Assembly (NCBI GenBank): GCA_946127115.1 | Contig: CAMGYI010000001.1 | Location: 726,857 to 790,856, forward strand | DNA length: 64,000 nucleotides | DNA from: an uncultured Chlamydia sp. | GTDB lineage: Bacteria > Chlamydiota > Chlamydiia > Chlamydiales > Simkaniaceae | Direction of reading: 5' to 3' | Part shown: piece by piece, positions 19,211 to 28,316 of the stretch | Position numbering within the stretch: the first letter of the stretch is position 1 | Layout: each line of letters opens with the position of its first letter | The notes under the pieces: model-generated | Databases searched by the model: none | What the model saw: the letters and a program-made list of their open reading frames with translations, nothing else | What the model was told of the DNA's origin: nothing | Program-made: the position numbers and the translations under genes

Positions 19211-22200
19211 TTTGGTTAACGCGCCAAGACCACTCTCCGCTTTCCCTTTGCCCTTCTGTTTTAGGGATGCGGAGAGTGACGTTTACACCCAAGATCGCAA
19301 CACGCGCGCCATCTTCTGACATATCTACAATTTCATACCGTATTTGACCGCTTATCACAAACTCCTTTCCCTCTGTGTCAAGAGAAATCTGAGATTGCAC
19401 TCCTGAAACTTCTTTCAGCTCCAACTCTCCCACTTCTAGATTCTTCTTTAGTTCCGAGAGTGGTTTCGCGTAGATTTGACTTTTGAGCTGGTTCATAATA
19501 CGAACAGCAGCCTCTTCTGAAAGCTGATGCGTTTCTCTGAGTTTTTCATAAATTTGCTCAATCGTATAAGGAGAAGAATTCCATAATTCCCACCACCCTA
19601 CTACTTCATTGCAGAGGTGTCCATCCATGGTCAGCCTATTTTTATCATCGCGCTCAAGCTGAGAAATAATCTGCTCCCTTGACATAGTGCAATTATCTCT
19701 GATCATTTCAGCTGAATGAATAGTATACGAGCGCCCACTCAAAGAGTTTAGAATTGCTTTATACTCTCCGATGGTTTGGGCTAGTTTTGGAAGAAAAATC
19801 GCAGACTGATGATCACGTTTTTCGGTAACGACACTCTGAACTCTTCCTCGCACTTGAATTGCAAGAATATCTTCTTCCTGAAGCGAGAACAATAGCTCCG
19901 CAATACAAAGGGCTGGGTGGATGCGATTTTTGATAGGCTCTGTCCCTTTAAGCTGCAGAGTTGGGGCTTGAACGCTATCCATAATTGCCTGAAGATTTTC
20001 AGCAGGAATCTCCTTTCCATGTAACTCGAAAAGATGCATAAGGTCGGTTGTAATGTTCTGCCCTCCGCCTCGATCGAAATCATCTTTGCATCCTGTATTT
20101 ACGTATTTAATGGGATATTCTGCCTTAAGGTTCTCACGTTGATAGTAATAGAAGAGCATAATAAACATTTGCCATTCAGTCGTCTTTTTATCCTCTGGCA
20201 ATCCGCCATAAAAATCGAATCGATCTTGATTTACATCGACACGACTTCTAAAGAATCTTTGATGAATGAAGTTACAGATTTCTCTCATTTTTTCTCTGTA
20301 TTCTCCCTCATTTCTAAGGCGCAAAGGAAGACGATTGAGCCGATGTCCTTCAGCTTGATAGAAGGAATCGATAAGCTTTGTTATTAACTCTTCAAAAGTC
20401 TTTGTCCCTTTCTTAAAAAGAGTATTCTCAACTGACTGAAACAGGAGCATCAAATTCTCTTCTTCTTGCTCTAGCTGGACTAGGGTTTGGCATCGAACAT
20501 CTTCATTTTCTGGAAATCCATCATCTTGAAGGCGTTGATGCGCAGCGTAAAGAACTCGTCCATCCGCCCCTTGAAGAAACTCTCGATAAAGAGGATCAAT
20601 AATGACGCCTTTAGTGCTGTCATATTTATTAGGCGTTGCGTGGCGGAGATAGTAAACACCATCTTCGATATTTCTGAGTTGTGGAGGATTGATCTTCATA
20701 TAATGAGACCAGCTCATGGCCCCATAAAGCTTAATCCAATTACAAGCCGAGCAAGCAACTTTCATTTGAGGATCCGCTGCAGCAATCGCTTTATTCCTCT
20801 TAACAAAAATCTGGGAAAAATTTTGAAGGGTTACTTGGTCATGAGAATTGATGTGCTGCTTCACAAAGTCTTCTTGAAAAGCCTGGATTCTTGGAGTCAT
20901 TCGCACCCGCGCTATCGAGCGACAAACCTGCGCCACCTCTTCGCTTTTCTCCTTTGCAAGCATGAGCGCCTCATGAGCATCCACAAACCTTTCATATTGC
21001 TCTTTAGCGTCGCTTGAAGATGCGGGGTTAGTTAGGTAATCCAGAACAAGACGCAACTCTTGAGACCCGTGATGATCTGTTAAATCGATTTCTTCTTCCT
21101 CTAACAGATGATTATATTCATCCAGAAGGCTTCGAAAAAGCATGAGCCGCATCAAGATTCCATTTTCCCCAAAGAGATGCTCATTAAAAACACCAATTTC
21201 TGGCAGGCATGGACGGTTTACCAAAACAAAATCAGAGGGGTTTACCTCTTCTGAAGGCTGAAATATCGATTGCAGTAATTCTAAGGAAACAAGATCCATT
21301 TGACCTGGCGGCCCTAAAGAATCAGAAAGGGATGAGGACAGCATGTCATTCTCCAGTCCATGTCTGAGCTGACGAAAGGAGCAGAAGCTATCTTCCTGCT
21401 CAAATCGATTCCTTTTATCGTATCGAGAATCCACCAGTTGCCGACGTGGAACCGTCGTGAGTTGTTGAGGTGGAGCAATACTCGCAAGCGTCTCTCTTTC
21501 TTGCTTAGGAATTTTAAGCACGCGCACGAGTCTATCATGAGCCACTAAGTATTGGCTTACAGCTCTTGAATCCTTAAGATCTATCTGGATAGTGATTTGC
21601 GTTCCTCCAAGGAAAATATCTTGCTTGAGAAACCAGACATCGCCATCTCGCAGCGCGCCCATTATCCTCTGGTGAGACATCCTCAAAGCATCCAACATCT
21701 GATTTGCAGAGAGAATAGAAAGTTTTCTTCTTGACCCTTGTTTTTTTAACCGAACAAGTGGAAATACTTGGTCATGATCTTTAAGTGCTCCATGAATACA
21801 TCGGTCAATTGCGATCTGAGGAACTTGCCCCGCCCGCCTGTTGAAGGGCGCAAAGAGATCCATCCGCTCAGCAAAACCTGAAATTGCAGATGGATCGCTG
21901 AGATCAAGACGTGTAATGATGTGTTGCTCTCCAAGAGAACTAGCTTGCGCTAGAGACCGCGTATTAATCTCCCGCAGCGGATTCACTCTCGCCTGGTGAG
22001 GAATCCTCGCAAGAACAGTTTGGTTATCTTCGACGGGGAGTAGAAGGTCGATTCGAGGGTTTTGTCCGGATTGTTTTGTGAGGAAGGTTGCAGTCATCCC
22101 AGAAAAAAGGTAAATTGATAAAACTGAGTAAACTAGAGCCGCTCCTTGATTTTCAAGGAGCGTAATTTTGTTTTTAATGCTATTTCGCATTTGCGCATAT

Positions 22201-22337
22201 TCGTTTCGCGTTCGCGCATATTTGATACTCAATCTAGTTATTTCCACCAGGGCAACTGCAACCATGACCGACTGAACCACTTTAAAAACATGAATCTGTT
22301 GAAAATGCGCAGAAACGCGAGTTTGAACTTTTTGCAT
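19203..22337 (-). CDS. large membrane-anchored protein with a CX5R (CKx3DR) phosphatase-like loop; candidate effector
   Basis: 1044 residues, not matched to a named family. Two hydrophobic segments lie near the N-terminus (~17-38, VFKVVQSVMVAVALVEITRL; ~66-86, ALVYSVLSIYLFSGMTATFL) with a charged ~28-residue linker, resembling the bilobed anchor of chlamydial inclusion-membrane proteins. The rest is soluble. Around residue 750 is NTGCKDDFDRGGG, a CX5R loop (Cys750, Arg756) in the CKxxxDR form of bacterial effector phosphoinositide phosphatases such as SopB and SidF (CKSGKDRT). The helix before it (EWQMFIMLFYYYQREN) and buried strand (IKYVNTG) fit a PTP-like fold. A host-lipid phosphatase role is inference. 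The gene stands alone with its own perfect -10. Confidence 0.75.
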   Translation of the reverse strand: MQKVQTRVSAHFQQIHVFKVVQSVMVAVALVEITRLSIKYARTRNEYAQMRNSIKNKITLLENQGAALVYSVLSIYLFSGMTATFLTKQSGQNPRIDLLLPVEDNQTVLARIPHQARVNPLREINTRSLAQASSLGEQHIITRLDLSDPSAISGFAERMDLFAPFNRRAGQVPQIAIDRCIHGALKDHDQVFPLVRLKKQGSRRKLSILSANQMLDALRMSHQRIMGALRDGDVWFLKQDIFLGGTQITIQIDLKDSRAVSQYLVAHDRLVRVLKIPKQERETLASIAPPQQLTTVPRRQLVDSRYDKRNRFEQEDSFCSFRQLRHGLENDMLSSSLSDSLGPPGQMDLVSLELLQSIFQPSEEVNPSDFVLVNRPCLPEIGVFNEHLFGENGILMRLMLFRSLLDEYNHLLEEEEIDLTDHHGSQELRLVLDYLTNPASSSDAKEQYERFVDAHEALMLAKEKSEEVAQVCRSIARVRMTPRIQAFQEDFVKQHINSHDQVTLQNFSQIFVKRNKAIAAADPQMKVACSACNWIKLYGAMSWSHYMKINPPQLRNIEDGVYYLRHATPNKYDSTKGVIIDPLYREFLQGADGRVLYAAHQRLQDDGFPENEDVRCQTLVQLEQEEENLMLLFQSVENTLFKKGTKTFEELITKLIDSFYQAEGHRLNRLPLRLRNEGEYREKMREICNFIHQRFFRSRVDVNQDRFDFYGGLPEDKKTTEWQMFIMLFYYYQRENLKAEYPIKYVNTGCKDDFDRGGGQNITTDLMHLFELHGKEIPAENLQAIMDSVQAPTLQLKGTEPIKNRIHPALCIAELLFSLQEEDILAIQVRGRVQSVVTEKRDHQSAIFLPKLAQTIGEYKAILNSLSGRSYTIHSAEMIRDNCTMSREQIISQLERDDKNRLTMDGHLCNEVVGWWELWNSSPYTIEQIYEKLRETHQLSEEAAVRIMNQLKSQIYAKPLSELKKNLEVGELELKEVSGVQSQISLDTEGKEFVISGQIRYEIVDMSEDGARVAILGVNVTLRIPKTEGQRESGEWSWRVNQII

Positions 22338-22360
22338 AAACCAACCCCGATTAGCCCGGA

Positions 22361-22366
22361 ATTATA
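22361..22366 (-). promoter_or_regulatory. perfect -10 hexamer upstream of the CX5R gene
   Basis: TATAAT on the minus strand, 24 bases before the ATG at 22337. The hexamer 17 bases further upstream is a poor -35 (T-rich). A GGGGTTGG ribosome-binding-like stretch lies between it and the start codon. Confidence 0.4.
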
Positions 22367-22413
22367 TACAAATTATCCATAAAATAAAAATAGAAAATAA
22401 ATTAAAATATTTG

Positions 22414-22839
22414 TTATTCACTTATTAAAGTATTTATCACTGAAAGGTAAAGCCTTCTTTCTTCTTCAAAGGTAACATATTCAAGTATCTCATTAATAGG
22501 CAGCCATCTACCTTCAACGATCTCTTCTACTTGGAGAATGTAGTTTGGAGTCACCTCAGCGAAGTAAAAACGGACGGTTTTGTCGATAAGGATCCCTTCA
22601 TTCCAGAATTGGTATTTTTCGACGACATAGGGAACGTCAAGGTAGCGAATGACCTCCATCCCAGTTTCCTCTTTGAGCTCACGTTCAGCAGCCTCCTTTG
22701 GAAACTCTCCTTTCTCTCCATGTCCCTTGGGAAAGGACCAGTGCCTTCCATTGAGATGGCGGACAAGAAAGACTTCCCAAGAGCCTGCATGATAAGTAAG
22801 GGGAACAATCCCAAAACAATAACTTTTAAGCGGTTTCAC
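22414..22839 (-). CDS. NUDIX hydrolase (Ap4A hydrolase-like)
   Basis: About 141 residues, cleaving nucleoside diphosphates linked to another group, probably diadenosine polyphosphates. The Nudix box is complete: GHGEKGEFPKEAAERELKEETG, matching GX5EX7REUXEEXGU. It is preceded by GRHWSFPKGH. The frame is open much further upstream, but that part lies inside fabF and is unlike any protein start. The GTG at 22839, overlapping the fabF stop by 14 bases, gives the usual VKPLKSYCFGIVPL start and normal length. Synteny with fabF matches C. trachomatis CT771. Confidence 0.92.
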   Translation of the reverse strand: MKPLKSYCFGIVPLTYHAGSWEVFLVRHLNGRHWSFPKGHGEKGEFPKEAAERELKEETGMEVIRYLDVPYVVEKYQFWNEGILIDKTVRFYFAEVTPNYILQVEEIVEGRWLPINEILEYVTFEEERRLYLSVINTLISE

Positions 22840-24088
22840 AAGAACCAAAGATAACAACAGAGTTGTGTCCACCAAACCCAAAAGAGTTAGAGATTCCCGC
22901 TTTGACTTCAAAATCCTCAGCTTTATCCCCAACAATATTGAATCCTTCGAGCTCTTCTTCAAGATCCTTAAGATTGAGATTTGGATGGAGTTTCTTTGTT
23001 TGGATTGCTTTGATCGTTGCAATCGCTTCGATTCCTCCAGCAGCCCCTAGGCAATGACCAGTCATTGATTTGGTAGCATTCATCTTCATCTCTTTGACCT
23101 GGTCACCAAAGACAGTGCGTATTCCGCGCACTTCACATAAATCACCCACTGGCGTTGCTGTCGCATGAGCATTGATATAGTTAATCTCTTTTTTGTTGAT
23201 ATTGGCATCCTTGATGGCTGTTTCGATACAGCTAGCCACCCCTGCCCCATCTTCGCGTGGACTTGTGATATGATAGGCATCGGTAGAAACCGCGCCACCC
23301 AAGTATTCTGCAAGAATCGTTGCTCCACGCTTTTTAGCATGCTCGTACTCTTCAAGGACAATAACACCAGCTCCTTCACCTATAACAAAACCATCACGAG
23401 ACTTATCCCATGGACGAGAGGCCCCTTCCATGTCATCATTTCTCTCAGAGAGAGCTTTCATCACAATGAATCCAGCAACTCCAATCGGGTTAATTGGAGC
23501 CTCACTTCCCCCGCAGACCATAAGATCTGCATCTCCTCGTTCAATGTGTTGTGCTGCAGAAACAATCGAGTAATTTGCAGTTGCGCAAGCGGTCGAAATT
23601 GAGTAGGTCGGGCCAGTAAATCCTAGATCTATTGCTAGGAGTCCTCCCCCCATATTAGTGATGATAAAGGGAACAAAGAATGGGGTAATCCGTTTAAATC
23701 CTTTGTTAAAAAGTGTCTTATTTCCTTCGAAAAAAATCGACATCCCTCCCATTCCAGAGCCAACAAGAACACCACAACGAGACTTATCAAGTTTTTCAAG
23801 CCCTTTACCCATCAAGCCTGCGTTTTCTAAGGCTTTTTTCCCCGCAATCATTGTGTATCGAATAAAGGGATCAGCACGACGCGCCTGTTTTTTATCCATG
23901 TAGTCGCCAACTTCAAAATCTTGGACCGACCCTGCAAAACGAGTGGGATAATCTTCGCATGGGAATTGGACGATGGGGGTAATTCCACTTTTCCCCTCCA
24001 AAAGACTTCGGTAGAACTGATCGACATCAGTTCCAAAACAGGAGACAACCCCCATTCCTGTCACAACGATGCGGCGCTTTTTACTCAC
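22826..24088 (-). CDS. fabF: beta-ketoacyl-ACP synthase II
   Basis: Elongating condensing enzyme of fatty acid synthesis, 420 residues. The N-terminus KRRIVVTGMGVVSCFGTDV, the active-site Cys in TACATANYSI and the two His of the catalytic triad (NAHATATPVGD and KSMTGHCLGAAGG) are present, as is the C-terminal NSFGFGGHNSV. It sits 8 bases after rsfS and overlaps the nudix gene, forming a run nadD-rsfS-fabF-nudix. Confidence 0.97.
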   Translation of the reverse strand: MSKKRRIVVTGMGVVSCFGTDVDQFYRSLLEGKSGITPIVQFPCEDYPTRFAGSVQDFEVGDYMDKKQARRADPFIRYTMIAGKKALENAGLMGKGLEKLDKSRCGVLVGSGMGGMSIFFEGNKTLFNKGFKRITPFFVPFIITNMGGGLLAIDLGFTGPTYSISTACATANYSIVSAAQHIERGDADLMVCGGSEAPINPIGVAGFIVMKALSERNDDMEGASRPWDKSRDGFVIGEGAGVIVLEEYEHAKKRGATILAEYLGGAVSTDAYHITSPREDGAGVASCIETAIKDANINKKEINYINAHATATPVGDLCEVRGIRTVFGDQVKEMKMNATKSMTGHCLGAAGGIEAIATIKAIQTKKLHPNLNLKDLEEELEGFNIVGDKAEDFEVKAGISNSFGFGGHNSVVIFGSCETA

Positions 24089-24096
24089 TTTTCACC

Positions 24097-24453
24097 TTAA
24101 GAGGTTAAGTCTAAATCTATCACCTTGCCCTCAGGCCACAGGCGCTCTAACTGATACTTTTTCCGCATATCAGGAAGGAGTAAATGAATCATCAATTGGA
24201 AATAATCCAGAACAACCCAATCTCCAACTTGCTGTCCCTCAATACGGACTGGTTTCTCTCCCTTATCTTGCATGATATGTTGAATCTCAGTTGCAAGTGC
24301 AGATACATGCCGATCAACGTTTCCATCCGCAATGATAACGTAATCAGTAATCGACGAAATACCCCGTACATCTATAGCGATGATGTTGGTCGATTTTTTG
24401 TCGTAAAGCGCCTGCGCGATTTGCTGGATTATATGCAAAAGATCTTTAACCAT
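24097..24453 (-). CDS. rsfS: ribosomal silencing factor RsfS (Iojap/YbeB)
   Basis: 118 residues. It binds L14 of the large subunit and blocks subunit joining under starvation. The family features are IIAIDVRGISSITDYVIIADGN, HVSALATEI, and GDWVVLDYFQLMIHLLLPDMRKKYQLERLWP. The start overlaps the nadD stop by eight bases, suggesting translational coupling. Its position next to fabF is as in C. trachomatis (CT769). Confidence 0.95.
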   Translation of the reverse strand: MVKDLLHIIQQIAQALYDKKSTNIIAIDVRGISSITDYVIIADGNVDRHVSALATEIQHIMQDKGEKPVRIEGQQVGDWVVLDYFQLMIHLLLPDMRKKYQLERLWPEGKVIDLDLTS

Positions 24454-25054
24454 ATGGCGAGGAGTATATAGTATTTTGATGAATGTAGTCTAGCACTTTT
24501 CCCTGTACTAAATGTCCACAATATAACTTTTTTTTGAGCCTCCCTCGAATCTCTCTACTGCTTATGTCCATTGCAGGAATTTTGCACATCCCTTGTTCAA
24601 TTTTCAATTTGATCATTTCCGAAAGTTGATTTAATTTTTTAGTATCAAAACCATGTCTTACTCCTACAAATGGAGGAGCTATCTCAAGAAGCCTATCGAT
24701 ATCTTTCCACTCCCCAAACCCACACGCGGTGTCTTCAGCAACAATCAGATGAAGTCTGCCTTTGACCTCCTGAAGGGTGTCGATCGTAAAGGAAGGAGCA
24801 GGGCGCTGAATCTCTTCATCATAGGGATCACAGTTAGGAACATCTTCAAGGGCAAGTTGCAACATATTAAGGCGATGATTTGCAGCTGCCTCAGGAGGAG
24901 TTGCTCCCTTTGTTGGAGATACATTTGCAGGGCAAAAAAGGACCTGGTCCAGACCTTGGAGTTCCATAATACGCATGGCCAAATTGAGGTGGCCTATATG
25001 AATTGGATCAAAAGTCCCCCCAAAAAAACCGATTTTTTTTAGATAATTTCCCAT
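24446..25054 (-). CDS. nadD: nicotinate-nucleotide adenylyltransferase
   Basis: Transfers AMP from ATP to nicotinate mononucleotide in NAD synthesis. The 202-residue chain begins with the nucleotidyltransferase GGTFDPIHIGHLNLA (HxGH) and ends with the second substrate motif ISSREIRGRLKK (SSTxxR-type, ISSREIR). The internal FVGVRHGFD region fits NadD. It is coupled to the upstream HAD gene by a 16-base overlap and to rsfS downstream. Confidence 0.94.
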   Translation of the reverse strand: MGNYLKKIGFFGGTFDPIHIGHLNLAMRIMELQGLDQVLFCPANVSPTKGATPPEAAANHRLNMLQLALEDVPNCDPYDEEIQRPAPSFTIDTLQEVKGRLHLIVAEDTACGFGEWKDIDRLLEIAPPFVGVRHGFDTKKLNQLSEMIKLKIEQGMCKIPAMDISSREIRGRLKKKLYCGHLVQGKVLDYIHQNTIYSSPYG

Positions 25055-25680
25055 GAGCGCTCCTTAGAAACTTTGAGAAGTTTTGAGTTAGGATTAACGG
25101 CCACAGGACTTCCGGCTAATTCCAGGAACGGAAGATCAAGATCACTATCGGAATAAGCAGTCACCTTTGCAGCGGATGTCTTCAAGCGATGGGTCAGCTG
25201 CTCCATACAAACGGCTTTTCCATCTCCAAGAAGAATCGATTCAACACCGCTGAAACTCCCCTTATCCACACTATAGTTCGAAGAATACCACTCATTCACT
25301 CCTAAGTACTCAGCAATGGGCCCCACAATAAAAGAAGGACCATTCGACAAGATCACGGTATAATGTCCCTCATGTTGGGCACGGCGCAAACGATTGAAGG
25401 TAGGTAAATAGAGAAAGCAATGGAAATCTTTTTTCAAGAACTTAGTCACCTCATCTTGAATGAGTTGGAAAGGTGTTCCCTTTAAAAACTTTTCAAATAC
25501 TTTCTGGTGCAGTTCGGTCAGGCTTAAATTAAGGAAATAATGACGAATAGAGTAGAGCATCGTCCCCACTAATGAGATAGGACTATAGAATCCTCTCGAT
25601 ATCAAATAGCGATAAAAAAGGAGGCTGGAGTTCGATCGGACCAACGTGTGGTCAAGGTCAAATGCACTGATCTGTTTCAA
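25039..25680 (-). CDS. HAD-IB-type phosphatase (SerB-like)
   Basis: 213 residues. Haloacid-dehalogenase motif 1 is AFDLDHTLVRS, motif 2 is VILSNGPSF, and motif 4 is AYSDSDLDLPFLELAG. The long helical cap after motif 1 and the S/D pattern resemble HAD-IB enzymes such as phosphoserine phosphatase and small lipid-phosphate phosphatases. No residue pattern fixes the substrate. It lies between the CT768-like gene and nadD in one operon. Confidence 0.88.
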   Translation of the reverse strand: MKQISAFDLDHTLVRSNSSLLFYRYLISRGFYSPISLVGTMLYSIRHYFLNLSLTELHQKVFEKFLKGTPFQLIQDEVTKFLKKDFHCFLYLPTFNRLRRAQHEGHYTVILSNGPSFIVGPIAEYLGVNEWYSSNYSVDKGSFSGVESILLGDGKAVCMEQLTHRLKTSAAKVTAYSDSDLDLPFLELAGSPVAVNPNSKLLKVSKERSWEII

Positions 25681-25689
25681 TGGTCGATA

Positions 25690-27228
25690 CTAGACTAGTT
25701 TTTCTTCAAGATTTGCGAGCGCTTCCATCTCCTTATCAAGATGGATCTTGGCGCTATCATAAAGCTCACGATAGGCCATCGCCTTTTCAAAGTCAAGATT
25801 AGACCCCCCCATTTCTTTTCGATACTCTTCAACCTGCATTTTGATCACTTCAATATGGGACGCTCGTTCTTTATAAAGGTCTTCTAACGCTTCCTCCCCT
25901 AAAACACCTTCTTTTTTATCAAAAATAAAGCTGCGGAGGTCTGCAAAATTCCTTTCAAATTTATGAATTTCAACTGCGGAAAGATTCAATGACTCGTAAG
26001 ATTTTCTCAGTTCTTCTTCCCCTTTTTCTAAGTCTTTAAAGGCATTTTCGCTCTCATTTTTGATCAATTGGATAAGCTTTTCTTTCAGGTCATTAACTTC
26101 CTTTAAAGCCGCTGTTCTTTTCTCATTAACTTTAGCTTTTACTTGATCAAGAACTCCACTGCGAGCTTTTTGGATGCGATCTTTCAAAATTTTCACATGA
26201 TCACGACTTAGCACGGCTCCTTTCATCGCTTCCTGAAGAGCATTTGATTCCCCTAAAACTTTAGACCTCTCTTGGTTTTCTACCTGCTTACAAAAAGCTT
26301 CAAAAGCCTCGACTCTTGGAAGGAACTCATCAAAATTCTTCTTTTGTTCTTCATGTCGCTCGCCCATCTCAGCACGCCGCTCAACCTCCTTTTTCTTGAT
26401 TTTGTCCCACCCTTCACTGAGTACTTTTCGTGATTTTGTGAAGGCTTGGGTATTCAAAGTCAGAACTCTTGCAAATCCCTGGAACATTTTGATTTCATTT
26501 CGAATAACATAATAGGGAGCATCATATTTGTCTCCTTTCTCAGGAAAACGTCTCTTTACGAAAGCTTCCACATCTGCAATAAATGCGTCACTAATTGCCT
26601 TGACCAACTCTTTCCGTTTAGGAAAAATCTGATCTCCCAGCTTGGAAAGACGCTTAAGGATTTTATTCTTATGGCTTATTCTCATGTCGATCGCCAAGAT
26701 TTCCTTTCGTAGGGAATCAAGTCGGGAGATTAGGGTCTTTAATAGGAAAAGCTCTTTCTGAGCAGAATGATAATCTCCTTCCTTTATCTCGAGAGCTTCT
26801 AATCCTTTTGGGAAAACAACTGGAGCTATCTGCGCCACTAAGCGATCATAATGATCTAAATCAGCTTCTAGAGCTTCGATTGCAAGCTCTACCTGTTCAA
26901 CAGAGAATGCTGCTTGCTCATCTTTGATCTCTTTTAAACGACGTGCCTCATCCCCAAGCTCAGCATATTCACCCCATAGATGATTCCGTATAATCGGACT
27001 CATCTGCTCTTTAAAGAGAGGACCACAGAGTTTTTTGGCATCCCAAAAATCTTTCAGAGTAACTCCATCAGGTTTCGAGAGAACTGATTTCATAAAATCG
27101 AGGGCAAGCCGCACCTTATCTTCCATCTTTTTAACAGATTCAAAAGACTCTCGAAATTCTTTGAATTCTTCCGATTCTCCTGAAGGCTTTTTCTCTTTTT
27201 CTTTTTTCTCAGTATTTTCTGTTTCCAT
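25690..27228 (-). CDS. conserved chlamydial coiled-coil protein (CT768-like by position)
   Basis: 512 residues, strongly charged and predicted almost entirely helical, with long heptad-like Glu/Lys runs (such as KKEVERRAEMGERHEEQKK and VNDLKEKLIQLIKNESENAF). The N-terminal 40 residues are Glu/Lys/Ser-rich and likely disordered. No membrane segment or catalytic motif is seen. The position between miaA and rsfS/fabF and the size match C. trachomatis CT768, a protein without known function. A structural or scaffold role is only inference from the coiled coil. Confidence 0.8.
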   Translation of the reverse strand: METENTEKKEKEKKPSGESEEFKEFRESFESVKKMEDKVRLALDFMKSVLSKPDGVTLKDFWDAKKLCGPLFKEQMSPIIRNHLWGEYAELGDEARRLKEIKDEQAAFSVEQVELAIEALEADLDHYDRLVAQIAPVVFPKGLEALEIKEGDYHSAQKELFLLKTLISRLDSLRKEILAIDMRISHKNKILKRLSKLGDQIFPKRKELVKAISDAFIADVEAFVKRRFPEKGDKYDAPYYVIRNEIKMFQGFARVLTLNTQAFTKSRKVLSEGWDKIKKKEVERRAEMGERHEEQKKNFDEFLPRVEAFEAFCKQVENQERSKVLGESNALQEAMKGAVLSRDHVKILKDRIQKARSGVLDQVKAKVNEKRTAALKEVNDLKEKLIQLIKNESENAFKDLEKGEEELRKSYESLNLSAVEIHKFERNFADLRSFIFDKKEGVLGEEALEDLYKERASHIEVIKMQVEEYRKEMGGSNLDFEKAMAYRELYDSAKIHLDKEMEALANLEEKLV

Positions 27229-27269
27229 GACACCTAATAGGGGTTCCGCTCAGGCAAATATAAAGGAAA

Positions 27270-27283
27270 CACTATTTATAGTG
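27270..27283. repeat. 14-base perfect inverted repeat between miaA and the CT768-like gene
   Basis: CACTATTTATAGTG is fully palindromic around TT and lies in the 60-base gap between miaA and the next gene. Its right half is part of a 16-base sequence (27277-27292) that recurs exactly at 29624-29639. It could be an operator or weak stem; no function can be assigned. Confidence 0.3.
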
Positions 27284-27288
27284 AAGAC

Positions 27289-28302
27289 TTAATATCGACT
27301 TTCATAGTCCTGAAGGATCATTTCAAGAACTTTTTGATATCCATGAATATCGAGATCAACCCATCTAAAAAGGAGTTCCCTCCTAAACCATGTGAATTGC
27401 CTTTTTGCATATCGTCTAGAAGCTTTTTTAAACTCCCAGACGAAATGCTCCCAATCTTCATCGCTTCGAGAAGAATCAATAAATTCAATACACTGCCGGT
27501 ACCCAATCGCCTGTGATGCAGACAAATTCTCTCGAAATCCCAATTCAAGAAGGCCTTCCACCTCTTTAATAAATCCTTGTGCCATCATCTCATCACAACG
27601 CATTTCAATTCTCGAGAAAAGAATATCTTTAGGGAAATAAGTAAACCAGCACCGAAAATCAAAATCCTTAGGACGATTAGGAACATTCCCCTTCGGGAAA
27701 TCGCTCACCCGCCTCCCCGTCAGAGTCATAATTTCAAGTGCCCGGATAATCTTATGCTTATCGCGGTGGTTGATTGTTTGCCCATATTCTGGATCGATCA
27801 GGCAGAGCTTTTCATAAAGAGCTTCAGTCCCGAATTTTTCTATGTCCTCTTCTAGGTTTTGGCGCACCTCAGCTGATGCTGGAGGTCCTTGCGGTGGACC
27901 ATAGAGAAGCGCATGTAAATAAAAACCAGTTCCTCCTACCACAATAGGAACATGTCCCCTAGATAAAATCTCTCGAATAGCATCTGTTGCCCTTTGGTAA
28001 AATTGAACAACATTGAAGGATTCGGCAAGGTCGCAAATATCGATCAAATGATGGGGGAGTTCTAGCCGTTCTTCTAAACTGGCTTTCGCCGTACCAATGT
28101 CCATCCCTCGATAAACCTGAACCGAGTCAGCAGAAACAATTTCCCCACCCAAAACCCGCGCCACTTCAATTGATAGGCGGGTTTTCCCACTTGCCGTGGG
28201 ACCTGAAATCACAATTACACGATTTCTCTGCTGGCCAGAATCAACTTTTCTGTGGGATGGGGCAGGTTGATGAGCAAACTCATCTACGAGATCACTTCTC
28301 AA
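27289..28302 (-). CDS. miaA: tRNA dimethylallyltransferase
   Basis: Adds an isopentenyl group to A37 of tRNAs reading UNN codons. The P-loop is SGPTASGKT, followed by EIVSADSVQVYRGMDIGTAK and HHLIDI, with VGGTGFYLHALLYG and the C-terminal RYAKRQFTWFRRE tRNA-binding segment. At 337 residues it is of usual length, with about 28 extra residues before the P-loop strand. No ATG precedes that strand; the TTG at 28302, 14 bases after the rsbV stop, is the best start. The order rsbV-miaA matches C. trachomatis CT765-766. Confidence 0.95.
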   Translation of the reverse strand: MRSDLVDEFAHQPAPSHRKVDSGQQRNRVIVISGPTASGKTRLSIEVARVLGGEIVSADSVQVYRGMDIGTAKASLEERLELPHHLIDICDLAESFNVVQFYQRATDAIREILSRGHVPIVVGGTGFYLHALLYGPPQGPPASAEVRQNLEEDIEKFGTEALYEKLCLIDPEYGQTINHRDKHKIIRALEIMTLTGRRVSDFPKGNVPNRPKDFDFRCWFTYFPKDILFSRIEMRCDEMMAQGFIKEVEGLLELGFRENLSASQAIGYRQCIEFIDSSRSDEDWEHFVWEFKKASRRYAKRQFTWFRRELLFRWVDLDIHGYQKVLEMILQDYESRY

Positions 28303-28316
28303 TGAACTACTTCTAT

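Noticed and set aside
22840-23022. 61-residue N-terminal extension of the nudix protein
   Set aside because: It lies entirely inside fabF; the GTG at 22839 gives a normal-length Nudix protein.
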